Source: Secundilactobacillus silagei JCM 19001
Lineage (GTDB): Bacteria; Bacillota; Bacilli; Lactobacillales; Lactobacillaceae
Length of the DNA stretch: 64,000 nt
Reading direction: 5' to 3'
Assembly (NCBI RefSeq): GCF_002217945.1
Contig: NZ_BCMG01000002.1
Span: 186,001-250,000, forward strand
Positions 33,380-42,056 of the stretch are shown piece by piece. The position numbers and the translations under genes were made by a program. Every line of letters starts with the position of its first letter. Positions within the stretch are counted from its first letter, which is position 1. The notes under the pieces are model-generated. The model saw nothing but the letters and a program-made list of their open reading frames with translations, did not search any database and was not told where the DNA came from.

Positions 33380-33952
33380 TTATTCATTGTGAAAAATGGT
33401 TTCCGGGGCTGGAATCAGCTGCTGATACAATTTAAGTAAGTCATCTCGACTAAGCTCAGAATGATTAAGCATGAGCTGGACGAAATTGATCAGCATGCGG
33501 GCGTATAATTCGATGGCGAATACCGCTGGCGGGTTATTCGTTGACCGCATGGCATTGACCCGTCGCATGTCGCGGATGAGATATTCAATGACGGGCTGTT
33601 CTGTATGGCTCCAAAAAATCATGGCAAATGAGACCCGGTTTTGGTCGATCAAGTCCACCATCAGTCGTGGGGCAGAGCGCGTTGAATCATGGATCTTATC
33701 AGTCTGTTCTAGGAAGCTGTTAGCTACCCAGGCGATGTCTAGTTCGATCACTTCACCAATGGTGGTGTAGTGGCGATAAAAGGTTTGTCGCGCGATATGG
33801 GCTGACTGACAGAGGGCAGTGACTTGAATCGTGTCGAAAGTTTGTCCAGTTTTAAAAAATTCGCGCAGTGCCGTCATTAATTTAGCTTGTGTTTCGCGCA
33901 AGCGTTTATCCGGTTTATGATAGTAGGCTGCTTGCAGTTTGACCTGACTCAT
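33380..33952 (-). CDS. TetR/AcrR-family regulator
   Basis: A 190-residue regulator. I start at the ATG at 33950-33952 with GCGAGGTGA upstream; the frame extends 90 codons further but that part looks like non-coding sequence overlapping the arsC promoter. The N-terminal helix-turn-helix is FDTIQVTALCQSAHIARQTF. The C-terminal domain is variable, resembling regulators with a TetR_C_33-like domain. It lies upstream of the amidohydrolase gene on the same strand and divergent from arsC. Confidence 0.85.
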   Translation of the reverse strand: MSQVKLQAAYYHKPDKRLRETQAKLMTALREFFKTGQTFDTIQVTALCQSAHIARQTFYRHYTTIGEVIELDIAWVANSFLEQTDKIHDSTRSAPRLMVDLIDQNRVSFAMIFWSHTEQPVIEYLIRDMRRVNAMRSTNNPPAVFAIELYARMLINFVQLMLNHSELSRDDLLKLYQQLIPAPETIFHNE

Positions 33953-34092
33953 AAAATCACCTCGCTGGTGGATTGAGATGGAATTGTTTCCTATAGTATA
34001 ACGTAATATATAGCCGAAAAAAACGCTATCTGGTTTTGAATTAGCATTCACTGTATAATTTGGAGCAAGACCAACGAACGGAAGTGACATTA

Positions 34093-34503
34093 ATGAAGCG
34101 TATTTATTTTCTGTGTACCGGTAATGCCTGCCGCAGTCAAATGGCTGAGGGCTTAGGCCGGGCGCTGCTGAGTTCTGAATGGGAGATTCGCAGTGCAGGC
34201 GTTGAGCAACATGGGTTAAACCCAATGGCGGTCCAAGTCATGGCAGAAATTGGTATCGACATTTCACAGCAGTATTCAAAGCTGATTGATCCAGACTATT
34301 TAACTCACTGTGATGTGGTTGTGACGCTGTGCGGAGATGCGCGGGATAGGTGCCCAGTAACGCCACCACAGGTTCACCGAGTTCACTGGCCACTACCAGA
34401 TCCAGCACAGGCTGTGGGGGATGAGGAAACTAAACTGCGTGCGTTTCGTCAGGTGAGAGATGAGATTCGGACACGGATTGAGAAAAGCAAAATGTTGCAG
34501 TAA
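34093..34503 (+). CDS. arsC: Thioredoxin-coupled arsenate reductase ArsC (LMW-PTP fold)
   Basis: The 136-residue protein has the P-loop [13 protein letters not shown] with the nucleophilic cysteine at residue 8. The two resolving cysteines lie in [15 protein letters not shown], the arrangement of Gram-positive arsenate reductases (Cys10/82/89 type). HWPLPDPA is also typical. The start is ATG 34093 with CGGAAGTGA upstream. There is no arsB or arsR next to it. It reduces arsenate for export. Confidence 0.88.
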   Translation: MKRIYFLCTGNACRSQMAEGLGRALLSSEWEIRSAGVEQHGLNPMAVQVMAEIGIDISQQYSKLIDPDYLTHCDVVVTLCGDARDRCPVTPPQVHRVHWPLPDPAQAVGDEETKLRAFRQVRDEIRTRIEKSKMLQ

Positions 34504-34521
34504 CGATTTCTTGATATAGAA

Positions 34522-34740
34522 TCATTTGCGACAGCAACCAGCAAGTTTGGTAGTAATAATGGACTAATGTAAATGAAGTGGAGCGAAACTGGCCAATCGT
34601 GGTGAGAGTAGTTGTTGGCAAGTGTTTTTTGCTTGCCTATAACTACGGGAGACGGAGGAGATCCGCCACAAGCGAAGCGCGGGGGCTAGCTCCGGAGCGA
34701 CCCCACGACGAGTGGCCGGTTTCGCGAAACGGAATGGGCG
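34522..34740 (+). repeat. Structured repeat family 1, copy A
   Basis: About 220 bases without coding potential. It opens with TTTGCGACAGCAACCA (a small TTGC/GCAA hairpin). Then come an outer arm GAGCGAAACTGGCCAATCG (34581-34599), a hairpin GTAGTTGTTGGCAAG/CTTGCCTATAACTAC (34608-34646), a constant core GAGACGGAGGAGATCCGCC (34649-34667), the palindromic block GCTAGCTCCGGAGCGA (34685-34700) and the returning outer arm CGAGTGGCCGGTTTCGC (34709-34725). It ends near GGAATGGGC. Copies B, C and D share core and architecture with different arms. Confidence 0.85.
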
Positions 34741-34761
34741 GAAGCTCATAATTTAAAGCAT

Positions 34762-34804
34762 AAAAATGTACCCTTAGAAGTTGATTATGACTTCTGAGGG
34801 TACA
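34762..34804 (-). terminator. Hairpin terminator between repeat copy A and asnA
   Basis: TGTACCCTTAGAAGT and ACTTCTGAGGGTACA form a 15-base stem with an eight-base loop. The minus-strand side is followed by TTTTTA, so it can terminate asnA transcription; the plus side has CTTTTA. Confidence 0.7.
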
Positions 34805-34851
34805 CTTTTAATGGCAAATCAGTTTTTGATTCTTTTCATTTTATATAGTCG

Positions 34852-34910
34852 AAACGGGTTCCAGCAGGCAGAGACTTAGGTTCCAGTCTCTAACCGCCTG
34901 ATTCCACATC
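34852..34910 (-). repeat. Structured repeat family 2, copy H1 (short core)
   Basis: Begins with TATAGTCGAAACGGGTTCC just to the left, then GGCAGAGACT, a short unpaired core, and AGTCTCTAACCGCC followed by TTCCACATC. The AGAGACT/AGTCTCT stem and the right-hand ACCG bulge are the constant parts of the family. It abuts the stop codon of asnA at 34911. It lacks the long central hairpin seen in the other four copies. Confidence 0.75.
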
Positions 34911-35921
34911 TTACAGCAGATGTATCCCTGCCGCTTCACACTTATCAATCATATCTTGAGGCCAGAGTGAGGCTTGCACTTCACCAACGTGGACCTTACC
35001 TAATAACAGCATGCACAGCCGTGATTGACCAATGCCGCCGCCAATGGTGTAAGGGACTTCTTCGTTGAGGACCATTTGGTGATATGGTAATTTCAAACGG
35101 TCTTCAGCGCCGGCAATCTTGAGTTGTTTCTTCATGGATTCAGCATCGACCCGGATACCCATGCTGGAGATTTCAATCTTTTGGTTGAGTGGTTCGTACC
35201 AGAAGATGATATCACCGTTTAATTTCCAGTCATCATAGTCAGGGGCACGGCCGTCATGACGCTTGCCGCTCCGCTTTAAGGCACCACCAATTTGCATGAT
35301 GAAGACGCAGCCAAGTTCTTTAGCAATCAAATCTTCGCGTTCCATCGGTGTTTTGTCTGGCCAACGGTCTTCAAGTTCCTGCGTGGTGACAAAGTGAATT
35401 TCATCTGGTAAATGATAAACGGATTGTGGGAACTTGTACCAGACTTCGTGTTCCATGTGCTTGATAACTTTGAAGATCTGACGGACAGTGGCTTTTAACG
35501 TATCAACAGTCCGTTCATCTTTGGTAATGATCTTCTCCCAGTCCCATTGATCGACGTAAGCGGAGTGGAAGTTATCCAATGCCTCGTCTTTACGGATGGC
35601 GTTCATGTTGGTATAGAGGCCTTCGTGAAGCTTGAAACCGTAGCGCTTCAAAGCAACTCGCTTCCACTTTGCCAGTGAATGGACGATTTCAATTGGTTCG
35701 TCGCCCATGTCTTTCATGGTAAATGAAACGGGCTTTTCAACACCGTTCAAGTTATCGTTAAGACCAGTCTTCTTTTCAACAAACATGGGGGTTGAGACCC
35801 GTGACAGGTTTAATTGCTTACGGAATTCATCCTGGAAAGTTTCCCGAATGTATCTGATTGCCGTTTGAGTTTCGCGAACCGTCAACTTTGGTTCATAAGA
35901 TTTTGGAATAATTAAATGCAT
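34911..35921 (-). CDS. asnA: Aspartate--ammonia ligase AsnA
   Basis: The ammonia-dependent asparagine synthetase, related to class II aminoacyl-tRNA synthetases. The 336-residue protein shows [49 protein letters not shown] and [14 protein letters not shown]. The ATG is preceded by TAGAGGAGC. It is controlled by an asparagine-specific T-box leader (35952-36240), so expression should rise when tRNA(Asn) is uncharged. Confidence 0.97.
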   Translation of the reverse strand: MHLIIPKSYEPKLTVRETQTAIRYIRETFQDEFRKQLNLSRVSTPMFVEKKTGLNDNLNGVEKPVSFTMKDMGDEPIEIVHSLAKWKRVALKRYGFKLHEGLYTNMNAIRKDEALDNFHSAYVDQWDWEKIITKDERTVDTLKATVRQIFKVIKHMEHEVWYKFPQSVYHLPDEIHFVTTQELEDRWPDKTPMEREDLIAKELGCVFIMQIGGALKRSGKRHDGRAPDYDDWKLNGDIIFWYEPLNQKIEISSMGIRVDAESMKKQLKIAGAEDRLKLPYHQMVLNEEVPYTIGGGIGQSRLCMLLLGKVHVGEVQASLWPQDMIDKCEAAGIHLL

Positions 35922-35951
35922 GATACCGCTCCTCTAGATTAGATTTGGGAT

Positions 35952-36240
35952 AAAAAAAGAAGTCTTCTATCCCATAATCAAGGGACGAAAGACTTCATTT
36001 CGCGGTACCACCCAAGTTGCCTATCCGTAGATAAGCCACCTCACACGTACAAACATACGCTCCGATGGTAACGTTTCGGTGACGGCGAGGCTTACTTCAT
36101 ACTGGTTCAGCCCGCAACTGAGAAAGTGTTATTCAGAAAAGCCAAACACTGATTGGGTTCACACCATTTCCCAACTCACTGACAGGTTGACTTAACTTAC
36201 TTGTCTTTCCTACGTTTTTTAATCTCTAATCAGTATCTTA
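35952..36240 (-). promoter_or_regulatory. Asparagine T-box leader of asnA
   Basis: On the minus strand, transcription can start after a promoter TTTACA-N16-TAAGAT (36235-36262 on the plus strand). The T-box GGGTGGTACCGCG is at 36001-36013. In the specifier loop the minus strand reads TCTGAATAACACTT, giving GAA, one base, then AAC (plus-strand 36128-36130), an asparagine codon that agrees with the gene. The terminator stem GAAGTCTTTCGTCCC/GGGATAGAAGACTTC with seven U residues lies at 35952-35996 and competes with the T-box antiterminator. Confidence 0.92.
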
Positions 36241-36399
36241 TCATCTTTTCATAATTTGTAAACTGAATTTTGAAACTTTTTTTGAAATGCTAGTCTCATA
36301 GCGGCTGGCATTAGTAGTAGAAAATTAACTTGTAGGATTTAAATTAAAAGTTTAAGATTAGCTTTCAGATGGATCTGTGAACGAGAAGGGGCGGTTAAG

Positions 36400-36840
36400 A
36401 TGATCAGAGAAACCAAGACGGAATTGTTAGTAAAAGACGTTGCTAAATTATTAAACATAACCGCGTACACCGTGCGCTATTACACCGATCAGGGACTAGT
36501 GCCAGCCGTGAAACGTAACGCTCAAAACCAGCGGCTATTTGATGAAGATGCCGTTAACTGGTTAAGAATGGATCTGTGTTTCCGAAATACGGGGATGTCG
36601 ATCAAACAGTTAAAGAAATACGTCAGTATGTGTCTAGAAGGCGAAAGTACGATTACTGAACGCTACCAGATCGTTTTAGCGCAGCAGCAAGATGCCAAGC
36701 GCCAATTAGAAGCTGCCCAGCAACGGATGAAATTCTTAAATCAAAAAGTGCAGATGTATCAAGAAGATCTGGCAGATCATGACAGTGATCGACTGAATCC
36801 AGAAACTTGGCAGGCAACTGATCAGCGTGTTCGGGGCTGA
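36400..36840 (+). CDS. MerR-family regulator
   Basis: A 146-residue protein with the MerR winged-helix start LLVKDVAKLLNITAYTVRYY, then TDQGLVPAVKRNAQNQRLFD, and a coiled-coil dimerisation helix (about residues 80-125, rich in Gln/Lys/Glu). No metal-binding cysteine cluster is visible, so the signal is probably organic. It precedes an SDR gene with the same orientation and about 90 bases between, a common MerR/oxidoreductase pairing in lactobacilli. Confidence 0.9.
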   Translation: MIRETKTELLVKDVAKLLNITAYTVRYYTDQGLVPAVKRNAQNQRLFDEDAVNWLRMDLCFRNTGMSIKQLKKYVSMCLEGESTITERYQIVLAQQQDAKRQLEAAQQRMKFLNQKVQMYQEDLADHDSDRLNPETWQATDQRVRG

Positions 36841-36929
36841 TCATGGTTGCTGATAATGATTGTATTTCTTAAAATAAAGCTTTAAAGTATAACTTAAAAG
36901 CGGTTTCAATTTGGAAGGAAGCGTTAGGT

Positions 36930-37760
36930 ATGTCAAAGCGGGTCGTATTTATTACCGGTGCCTCAAGTGGTATGGGTTACGCTGCTACAAAATTATTTGC
37001 CGGCCATGGCTGGAAAGTTTATGCCGGTGCTCGGCGGGTTGAAAAAATTCCAACGGGTGCAGGAATTCACCCAATGCGGTTAGATGTGACGGATGCCGAT
37101 TCTCGCGAACAGTTTGTTGAAGCTTCCCTGGCAGATGGGCTGCGGGTAGATGTATTGCTCAACAACGCTGGCTACGGTGAATTTGGACCACTGGAAGAAG
37201 TTGGTGTTGATAAGGTTCATAAGCAATTAGATACTAATCTAGTCGGTGCTTCTGAACTAACCAAATTAGTTTTACCGCAGATGCGGCAGCAGGGTACTGG
37301 CCGAATCATCAATAATTCTTCAATTGGTGGCGATATCTACTCACCGCTGGGTGGTTGGTACTACGTCACTAAACGCGGCTTGAACGTTTGGTCAGATGTA
37401 CTGGATACCGAAATTCGCCAGTTTGGCTTGCGTTCAGTGATCATTGAACCCGGTGGTACTCAATCAGCTTGGACGGATATTGCAGTTGACAATGCGCTTC
37501 ATAATTTAACGCCAAATTCACCCTATACAGCATTAGTAGAAGGCACGCGGAAGCTGCTTAATGGGATGCTGACTAATTCCGAAGCGACTTCCGAAGATTT
37601 GGCGAAGGTCTTCTACCGGGCAGCCACGGATCGGCATCCGAAGCGACGCTATTACTTCTCTTTAACGGACAGAATGGTGTCACGTTTCGCGCGAAATCAC
37701 CCAGGTGTTTTTCATGAGGGTATCAGTCTGATTGTGCACCGTTTGACCCGAAATAAATAA
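36930..37760 (+). CDS. Short-chain dehydrogenase/reductase
   Basis: A 276-residue classical SDR: the NAD(P) motif TGASSGMG is at residues 9-16, NNAG lies in LLNNAGYGEFG, the catalytic serine is in NNSSIGG, and YYVTK supplies the Tyr-x-x-x-Lys pair. A basic residue pair after the second strand (GARR) suggests NADP preference. AAGGAAG precedes the ATG. It is probably regulated by the adjacent MerR protein; substrate unknown. Confidence 0.9.
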   Translation: MSKRVVFITGASSGMGYAATKLFAGHGWKVYAGARRVEKIPTGAGIHPMRLDVTDADSREQFVEASLADGLRVDVLLNNAGYGEFGPLEEVGVDKVHKQLDTNLVGASELTKLVLPQMRQQGTGRIINNSSIGGDIYSPLGGWYYVTKRGLNVWSDVLDTEIRQFGLRSVIIEPGGTQSAWTDIAVDNALHNLTPNSPYTALVEGTRKLLNGMLTNSEATSEDLAKVFYRAATDRHPKRRYYFSLTDRMVSRFARNHPGVFHEGISLIVHRLTRNK

Positions 37761-37775
37761 GAATTTTAAAATTGA

Positions 37776-37815
37776 ACGTGTGCTGATTGCTGATATATAG
37801 GCAATCAGCACACGT
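37776..37815. terminator. Terminator after the SDR gene
   Basis: ACGTGTGCTGATTGC and GCAATCAGCACACGT form a perfect 15-base stem with a 10-base loop, followed by TTTTAAATTT. Confidence 0.85.
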
Positions 37816-37896
37816 TTTAAATTTATTGCCAAATTTCACTTGCTATTTTATTTAATAGGGTTTAATATCAACTTCATTAAGAAAGAGGGCGGTCAT

Positions 37897-38319
37897 ATCG
37901 CATTTAATTCCAAACAATTAGCTGACCAGCTGCTAGCAACTATCGCATCACAGAAAAACAATCCGTCTGCAAAAAGATCACAGGCCTTTATGGGTACCGA
38001 AAACTTCATTTTGACCTATCTTGGTGAGCACCCGGACAACGCGACGCCCCGTGAAATTAGTCAGCGTTTCAATATTACCGTTGCGCGGGTATCCACTGTA
38101 TTAAAACATTTAGAAGCCAAACAGCTTATTACCAGAACCATCAACCCGGCAGACAAACGCAAATTTATCTTTGCGTTAACTGATCTTGGTAAGCAAAAAG
38201 TCACTGAACTAAGTCAGAATCGATATAATGATTTGATTGATTTAGTTGACTATTTAGGCGAAGAAGACGCTAAAGACTACATTCGAATTTTAAAGAAACT
38301 CGCTGTTAGAAACGCATAA
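37897..38319 (+). CDS. MarR-family regulator, start codon uncertain
   Basis: The winged-helix core TPREISQRFNITVARVSTVL and KQLITRTINPADKRKFIFAL identifies a MarR protein. There is no ATG, GTG or TTG at the expected place. A clear ribosome site AAGAGGG (37884-37890) lies seven bases before ATC at 37897, which would give a normal-length 140-residue protein. The only canonical upstream start is TTG 37840, which has no ribosome site, and the first in-frame ATG (37990) would cut into the first helix. It lies 39 bases before the double-ABM gene and likely regulates it. Confidence 0.75.
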   Translation: MAFNSKQLADQLLATIASQKNNPSAKRSQAFMGTENFILTYLGEHPDNATPREISQRFNITVARVSTVLKHLEAKQLITRTINPADKRKFIFALTDLGKQKVTELSQNRYNDLIDLVDYLGEEDAKDYIRILKKLAVRNA

Positions 38320-38358
38320 ACACACACAATTACAAACCAATATTTGGAGGCAATTAAC

Positions 38359-39060
38359 ATGACTGAAAACATTAAAGAACTGGCTAAAACGACTCAACCT
38401 GGTACCGTTTTGAAATTTCAAGCACAACCTGGTAAGGGTAATGATTTATTTGAACTCACCAATAAATTACATTACATGAAGACGTTGGCTGACCCAACGC
38501 AAAAAGATCCGGATGGCCCAACTGATTGGATTCTATGCCGACCGGATGATGATTCAGATGTTTTGTGGGCAATGGAATTTTACAAGGATGATGACTCAAT
38601 GAATCGTCACTTTAGCGACCCAGTGATTGACGAAAACCACGATGATATTATCGGTGTCATGGGTGGCGCCCCAATGCGGAGTTTTGTTTACCCGGTCTAT
38701 TCCAACACGCAAAAAGGCAGTTTCGCGGACATTGATCTTTCACAACCAGCGACCATGTTAAAGTTTCAAGCCAAGCCTGGTAAGGGTGACGAATTATTTG
38801 AACTCACCAACAAGCTGCATTACATGAAGACCGTTGATGACCCGACTTCAAAGGATCCCGATGGTCCAACGGATTGGATCATGTGCCGACCAAAGGATGA
38901 TCCCGATACCTTATACGCGCTTGAGTTCTACAAGGATGCAGCGTCATTCAAACGTCACTTCGATGATGATACCATTGATGAAAATCATGATCATATCATC
39001 AGTTTAATGGCTGCCATGCCAATGCGAATCAATGTGCATAAGGTTTACGCTGCAGGTTAA
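38359..39060 (+). CDS. Tandem-duplicated ABM-like (dimeric alpha/beta barrel) protein
   Basis: The 233-residue protein consists of two homologous halves (about residues 14-115 and 126-228). Both contain LKFQA-PGKG, LFELTNKLHYMKT, KDPDGPTDWI-CRP, EFYKD and IDENHD-II. The pattern fits the antibiotic-biosynthesis-monooxygenase/quinol-monooxygenase superfamily, in which single-domain proteins dimerise, so the fusion makes a built-in dimer. TTGGAGG precedes ATG 38359. The adjacent MarR gene suggests induction by a quinone or reactive-electrophile stress (inference). Confidence 0.8.
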   Translation: MTENIKELAKTTQPGTVLKFQAQPGKGNDLFELTNKLHYMKTLADPTQKDPDGPTDWILCRPDDDSDVLWAMEFYKDDDSMNRHFSDPVIDENHDDIIGVMGGAPMRSFVYPVYSNTQKGSFADIDLSQPATMLKFQAKPGKGDELFELTNKLHYMKTVDDPTSKDPDGPTDWIMCRPKDDPDTLYALEFYKDAASFKRHFDDDTIDENHDHIISLMAAMPMRINVHKVYAAG

Positions 39061-39083
39061 TCACAATTTTGATAGATTTTTAA

Positions 39084-39213
39084 AGAGTGTGTGATAAAAC
39101 TCGGTAGATTCCAGAATTTAACTCAAAAAAGCCTGTTCCGGCGAACTTTGTCGGAACAGGCTTTTTTGAGTTAAATGGCCGGAATCTGAGTTTTAGAACA
39201 CGATTAGACTATA
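39084..39213 (-). repeat. Structured repeat family 2, copy H2
   Basis: On the minus strand it begins with TATAGTCTAATCGTGTTC (39196-39213) and ends with CTACCGAGTTTTATCACACA. The centre is a perfect 24-base-arm hairpin (39117-39140 with 39152-39175), which could itself terminate transcription. The total paired length is about 55 bases per side with bulges. It lies 24 bases after the double-ABM gene. The rest of the 39061-39486 gap holds only the upstream region of the DUF3737 gene. Confidence 0.75.
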
Positions 39214-39486
39214 TTGAAGTATTGAACAAATGATCATTTTTTTGCTATTTTCAGTTAAGAAGACAGTTAAAATACTTACCAATATAGACTTATGTCACGG
39301 CCTCTTTTGATAGCTTAAAAATGTTTCCATTGAGGAAAACCGAACTTTTCCTTGGCTTCGAGTGGACTTTAAGTTGTATGATTGATTCATGACAATTTTA
39401 AAATTGATCCTCTAATGGATATTAGACATCATCAAGGTTTAAAACTAAACTATAACTATACGACAAGAATTTGGAAGGATACTATT

Positions 39487-40338
39487 GTGAAAGAAATCAA
39501 CCAGGAAGTCTTTGAAGGTGAACGAGCGCTATTTAAAGCCCACGACCTCAACATTAAAAACAGTACGTTTCAAAACGGTGAATCACCGTTAAAGCACAGC
39601 AAAAATCTGAACATTGAACATAATATTTTCAAGTGGAAATATCCGCTGTGGTATGCCGACAACATTAACGTGACCCAAAGTACTATCAAGCTAGAAGCCC
39701 ATGCCGGTATTTGGTACACCAAGAACCTGACAATGGATAACGTGATGGTGGAAGCCACCAAAACGTTCCGTCATATGAGTCACTCTCAGTTGTCAAATAT
39801 CACCATGAGTAACGCGGCTGAAACCCTGTGGTGGTGCAACGATGTTAAGCTAGATCACATTACGGCCACCGGTGATTATTTTGGCAAAAACTGTGAAAAC
39901 ATTGTCGTTGACCATCTAAAATTAAGCGGTAACTATGCCTTTGACGGCAGTAAGAACATTGAAGTGCACAATTCCACCTTTGAGACCCACGATGCCTTTT
40001 GGAATTGCGATAATGTCACCGTGTACGATTCAACTTTGGTTGGCGAATATCTCGCCTGGAATACCAAGCACATTCGGTTTGTGAACTGCTGGATTGAAAG
40101 TGACCAGGGACTGTGTTACGTGGACGATTTGACCTTGGAGAACTGTTCATTAGTGAATACTGATTTGGCGTTTGAATATTGTACGGCTATTAACGCGGAT
40201 GTGACCACCACGATCGATAGCGTGAAAAACCCGATTAGTGGCGTGATCAACGCACCAGCAATCGGCAAGGTCATTCAAGATGACCCGGACATTGACAAGT
40301 CAGCGATTAAAATTAACGTAGGGGGACAATCGGCATGA
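39487..40338 (+). CDS. DUF3737 family beta-helix protein
   Basis: A 283-residue protein built of short repeats around W/N/F residues (FEGERALFKAHDLNI, KWKYPLWYADNINV, GIWYTKNLTM, AAETLWWCNDV), consistent with a right-handed beta-helix. I start at GTG 39487, eight bases after GGAAGGA, which gives the family's usual opening VKEINQEVFEGERALF; longer in-frame starts at 39382 and 39415 have no ribosome site. Its stop overlaps the next start (ATGA). DUF3737 has no established function; the pairing with a MalY-type lyase recurs in related genomes, from memory. Confidence 0.88.
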   Translation: MKEINQEVFEGERALFKAHDLNIKNSTFQNGESPLKHSKNLNIEHNIFKWKYPLWYADNINVTQSTIKLEAHAGIWYTKNLTMDNVMVEATKTFRHMSHSQLSNITMSNAAETLWWCNDVKLDHITATGDYFGKNCENIVVDHLKLSGNYAFDGSKNIEVHNSTFETHDAFWNCDNVTVYDSTLVGEYLAWNTKHIRFVNCWIESDQGLCYVDDLTLENCSLVNTDLAFEYCTAINADVTTTIDSVKNPISGVINAPAIGKVIQDDPDIDKSAIKINVGGQSA

Positions 40339-41495
40339 CAGATTTTTCAGAATTAATTGATCGGCGGCATACTAATTCAGTGAAGTGGGACGTTAAGGAT
40401 AACGAACTGCCGATGTGGGTGGCCGATATGGACTTTCGCACGCTTCCTGCAATCACGGATGCCATTCAGAAACGGGCTAAAAGTGGCATCTTCGGCTATG
40501 AAGAAGTGCCACAGGACTATTTTGATGCTGTCCAAGGCTGGTATGCCAGTGAACATAACTGGCGGCCAGATACCGATTGGATGATTTTTTCAACTGGTGT
40601 AGTGCCCACGATTTCGTCATCAGTCAGACGGTTAACCAACGTTGGCGACAACGTGTTGATCCAAGCCCCCGTGTACAATATTTTCTACAACTCTATTTTA
40701 AATAACGGTCGGCACGTCCTTTCTAGTGACCTCGTTTTGGATGATCAAGAGACTTATCACATTGACTGGGACGATCTGGAAGCCAAAATGGCCGAACCAT
40801 TGACGACTTTGATGATCCTATGTAATCCGCATAATCCAGTTGGCATGATCTGGTCTTCGGAAACCCTAGCACGGATCGGTGAACTGGCAGCTAAGCACCA
40901 TGTGGTGGTCTTATCAGATGAAATTCATGGTGATATTACGGCACCGGATAAGGGTTACACGCCATTTGCGTCAGTGAATAAAACCAATGAACAAAATAGT
41001 GTGACTGCGGTGTCGCCCAGCAAGACCTTTAACGTGGCAGCCTTGCACGCCGCTACGGTGATTATTCCTAACGCAGCGTTACATGCAATTGTGGAGCGGG
41101 GGCTCAATACGGATGAACTGGCCGAACCTAATTCATTTGCGATTCCAGCCTCGATTGCGGCCTACACTCAGGGACATCAGTGGGTTCACGAGATGCGTGC
41201 TTACATTGAAAACAATAAACAGACCGTTGCTAAGTTTGTGGCTGAAAATGTGCCGGGCGTGAAGGCCGTTGCCGGCAATGCTACTTACCTGGTCTGGCTG
41301 GATACCAGTGAAATTAGCATGGCTTCCGACAAACTTGAACAATTTATTCGACAGGAGACTGGACTGTACTTATCAGACGGTACGGTGTACGGTGGTGATG
41401 GTCAAGAATTCTTAAGAATGAACGTTGCCTGTCCTAAAGAACGGCTGATGGATGGTTTAAACCGTCTCAAGCAAGGAATCTTAGCAGTTAAATAA
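40335..41495 (+). CDS. patB: MalY/PatB-type PLP-dependent cystathionine beta-lyase
   Basis: A fold-type I aminotransferase-like C-S lyase of 386 residues. It shows the MalY/PatB opening DRRHTNSVKWD, LPMWVADMDF, NPHNPVGMIW, VLSDEIHGDI and the PLP lysine in SPSKTFNVAALHA. Members cleave cystathionine and cysteine conjugates to pyruvate, ammonia and a thiol. It is translationally coupled to the DUF3737 gene; a strong terminator follows. Confidence 0.9.
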   Translation: MTDFSELIDRRHTNSVKWDVKDNELPMWVADMDFRTLPAITDAIQKRAKSGIFGYEEVPQDYFDAVQGWYASEHNWRPDTDWMIFSTGVVPTISSSVRRLTNVGDNVLIQAPVYNIFYNSILNNGRHVLSSDLVLDDQETYHIDWDDLEAKMAEPLTTLMILCNPHNPVGMIWSSETLARIGELAAKHHVVVLSDEIHGDITAPDKGYTPFASVNKTNEQNSVTAVSPSKTFNVAALHAATVIIPNAALHAIVERGLNTDELAEPNSFAIPASIAAYTQGHQWVHEMRAYIENNKQTVAKFVAENVPGVKAVAGNATYLVWLDTSEISMASDKLEQFIRQETGLYLSDGTVYGGDGQEFLRMNVACPKERLMDGLNRLKQGILAVK

Positions 41496-41507
41496 ATTCA
41501 GATAATA

Positions 41508-41553
41508 AAAGCCCATAGAACAAGCATTTTGATGCCTGTTCTATGGGCTTTTG
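41508..41553. terminator. Bidirectional terminator after the lyase gene
   Basis: AAAAGCCCATAGAACA and TGTTCTATGGGCTTTT form a perfect 16-base stem with a 14-base loop, suitable for both convergent transcripts. Confidence 0.9.
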
Positions 41554-41577
41554 GCGTGTATCTACTTAAAATTTAAG

Positions 41578-41973
41578 TTAGCAATTACCACTGTTTACGA
41601 AAATACCTTGTTTAAAGGCCGCTAAGATTGCCTTACCGTCAGCAATTTGGACGTTGTTATCCAGTAATTGACCGTTGTTAGTGAGGCTGAGCATGGCCTT
41701 TTGATAATCTAATTTCAAGCCCTGACCTAAGAAGTAGACATCGTAATCAGAGGTATAAAGTGACAGACCAGCATTGTTTTTAAGCGCAACGTGATATTCA
41801 GCATCCGGTTGATCTAAGACCACAATGGTGAACTTGGTACCGATACTGCAGGCACCACCTTGAAGTGAGTACTTACCGCCGGCGTCATCAGTGATCAACA
41901 ACAGGGTTTTGGATAGCAGCTGTTTGTGCTTTAACAGGTCAACGACAGCGGGCGTTATTGTAATTTCATTCAT
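41578..41973 (-). CDS. IscA/HesB-fold iron-sulfur biosynthesis-family protein
   Basis: The 131-residue protein (MNEITITPAVVDLLKHKQ) resembles the lactobacillar 'iron-sulfur cluster biosynthesis' family of HesB-like fold. It lacks the classical three cysteines of IscA: only a Cys in GGACSIG and a C-terminal GNC are present. The start is the ATG at 41971-41973 with AGGAAGTG upstream; a 47-codon upstream extension of the frame overlaps uppP's end and is rejected. The function is unclear; a carrier role is only suggested by fold. Confidence 0.7.
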   Translation of the reverse strand: MNEITITPAVVDLLKHKQLLSKTLLLITDDAGGKYSLQGGACSIGTKFTIVVLDQPDAEYHVALKNNAGLSLYTSDYDVYFLGQGLKLDYQKAMLSLTNNGQLLDNNVQIADGKAILAAFKQGIFVNSGNC

Positions 41974-42056
41974 TGGGTAACACTTCCTTTTAGCTAGCAG
42001 TGTACGCTGAGGGGAAGGCAAAATCAATTGTGCACGATCAATGCAGCAGTGAACGA

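Noticed and set aside
33953-34225. N-terminal extension of the TetR protein (about 90 residues)
   Set aside because: It overlaps the divergent arsC promoter and start, has no family similarity, and a good ribosome site exists for the shorter start at 33952.
34564-34749. Minus-strand frame across repeat copy A
   Set aside because: It lies wholly inside the structured repeat and reads the same arms in another phase; no start signals.
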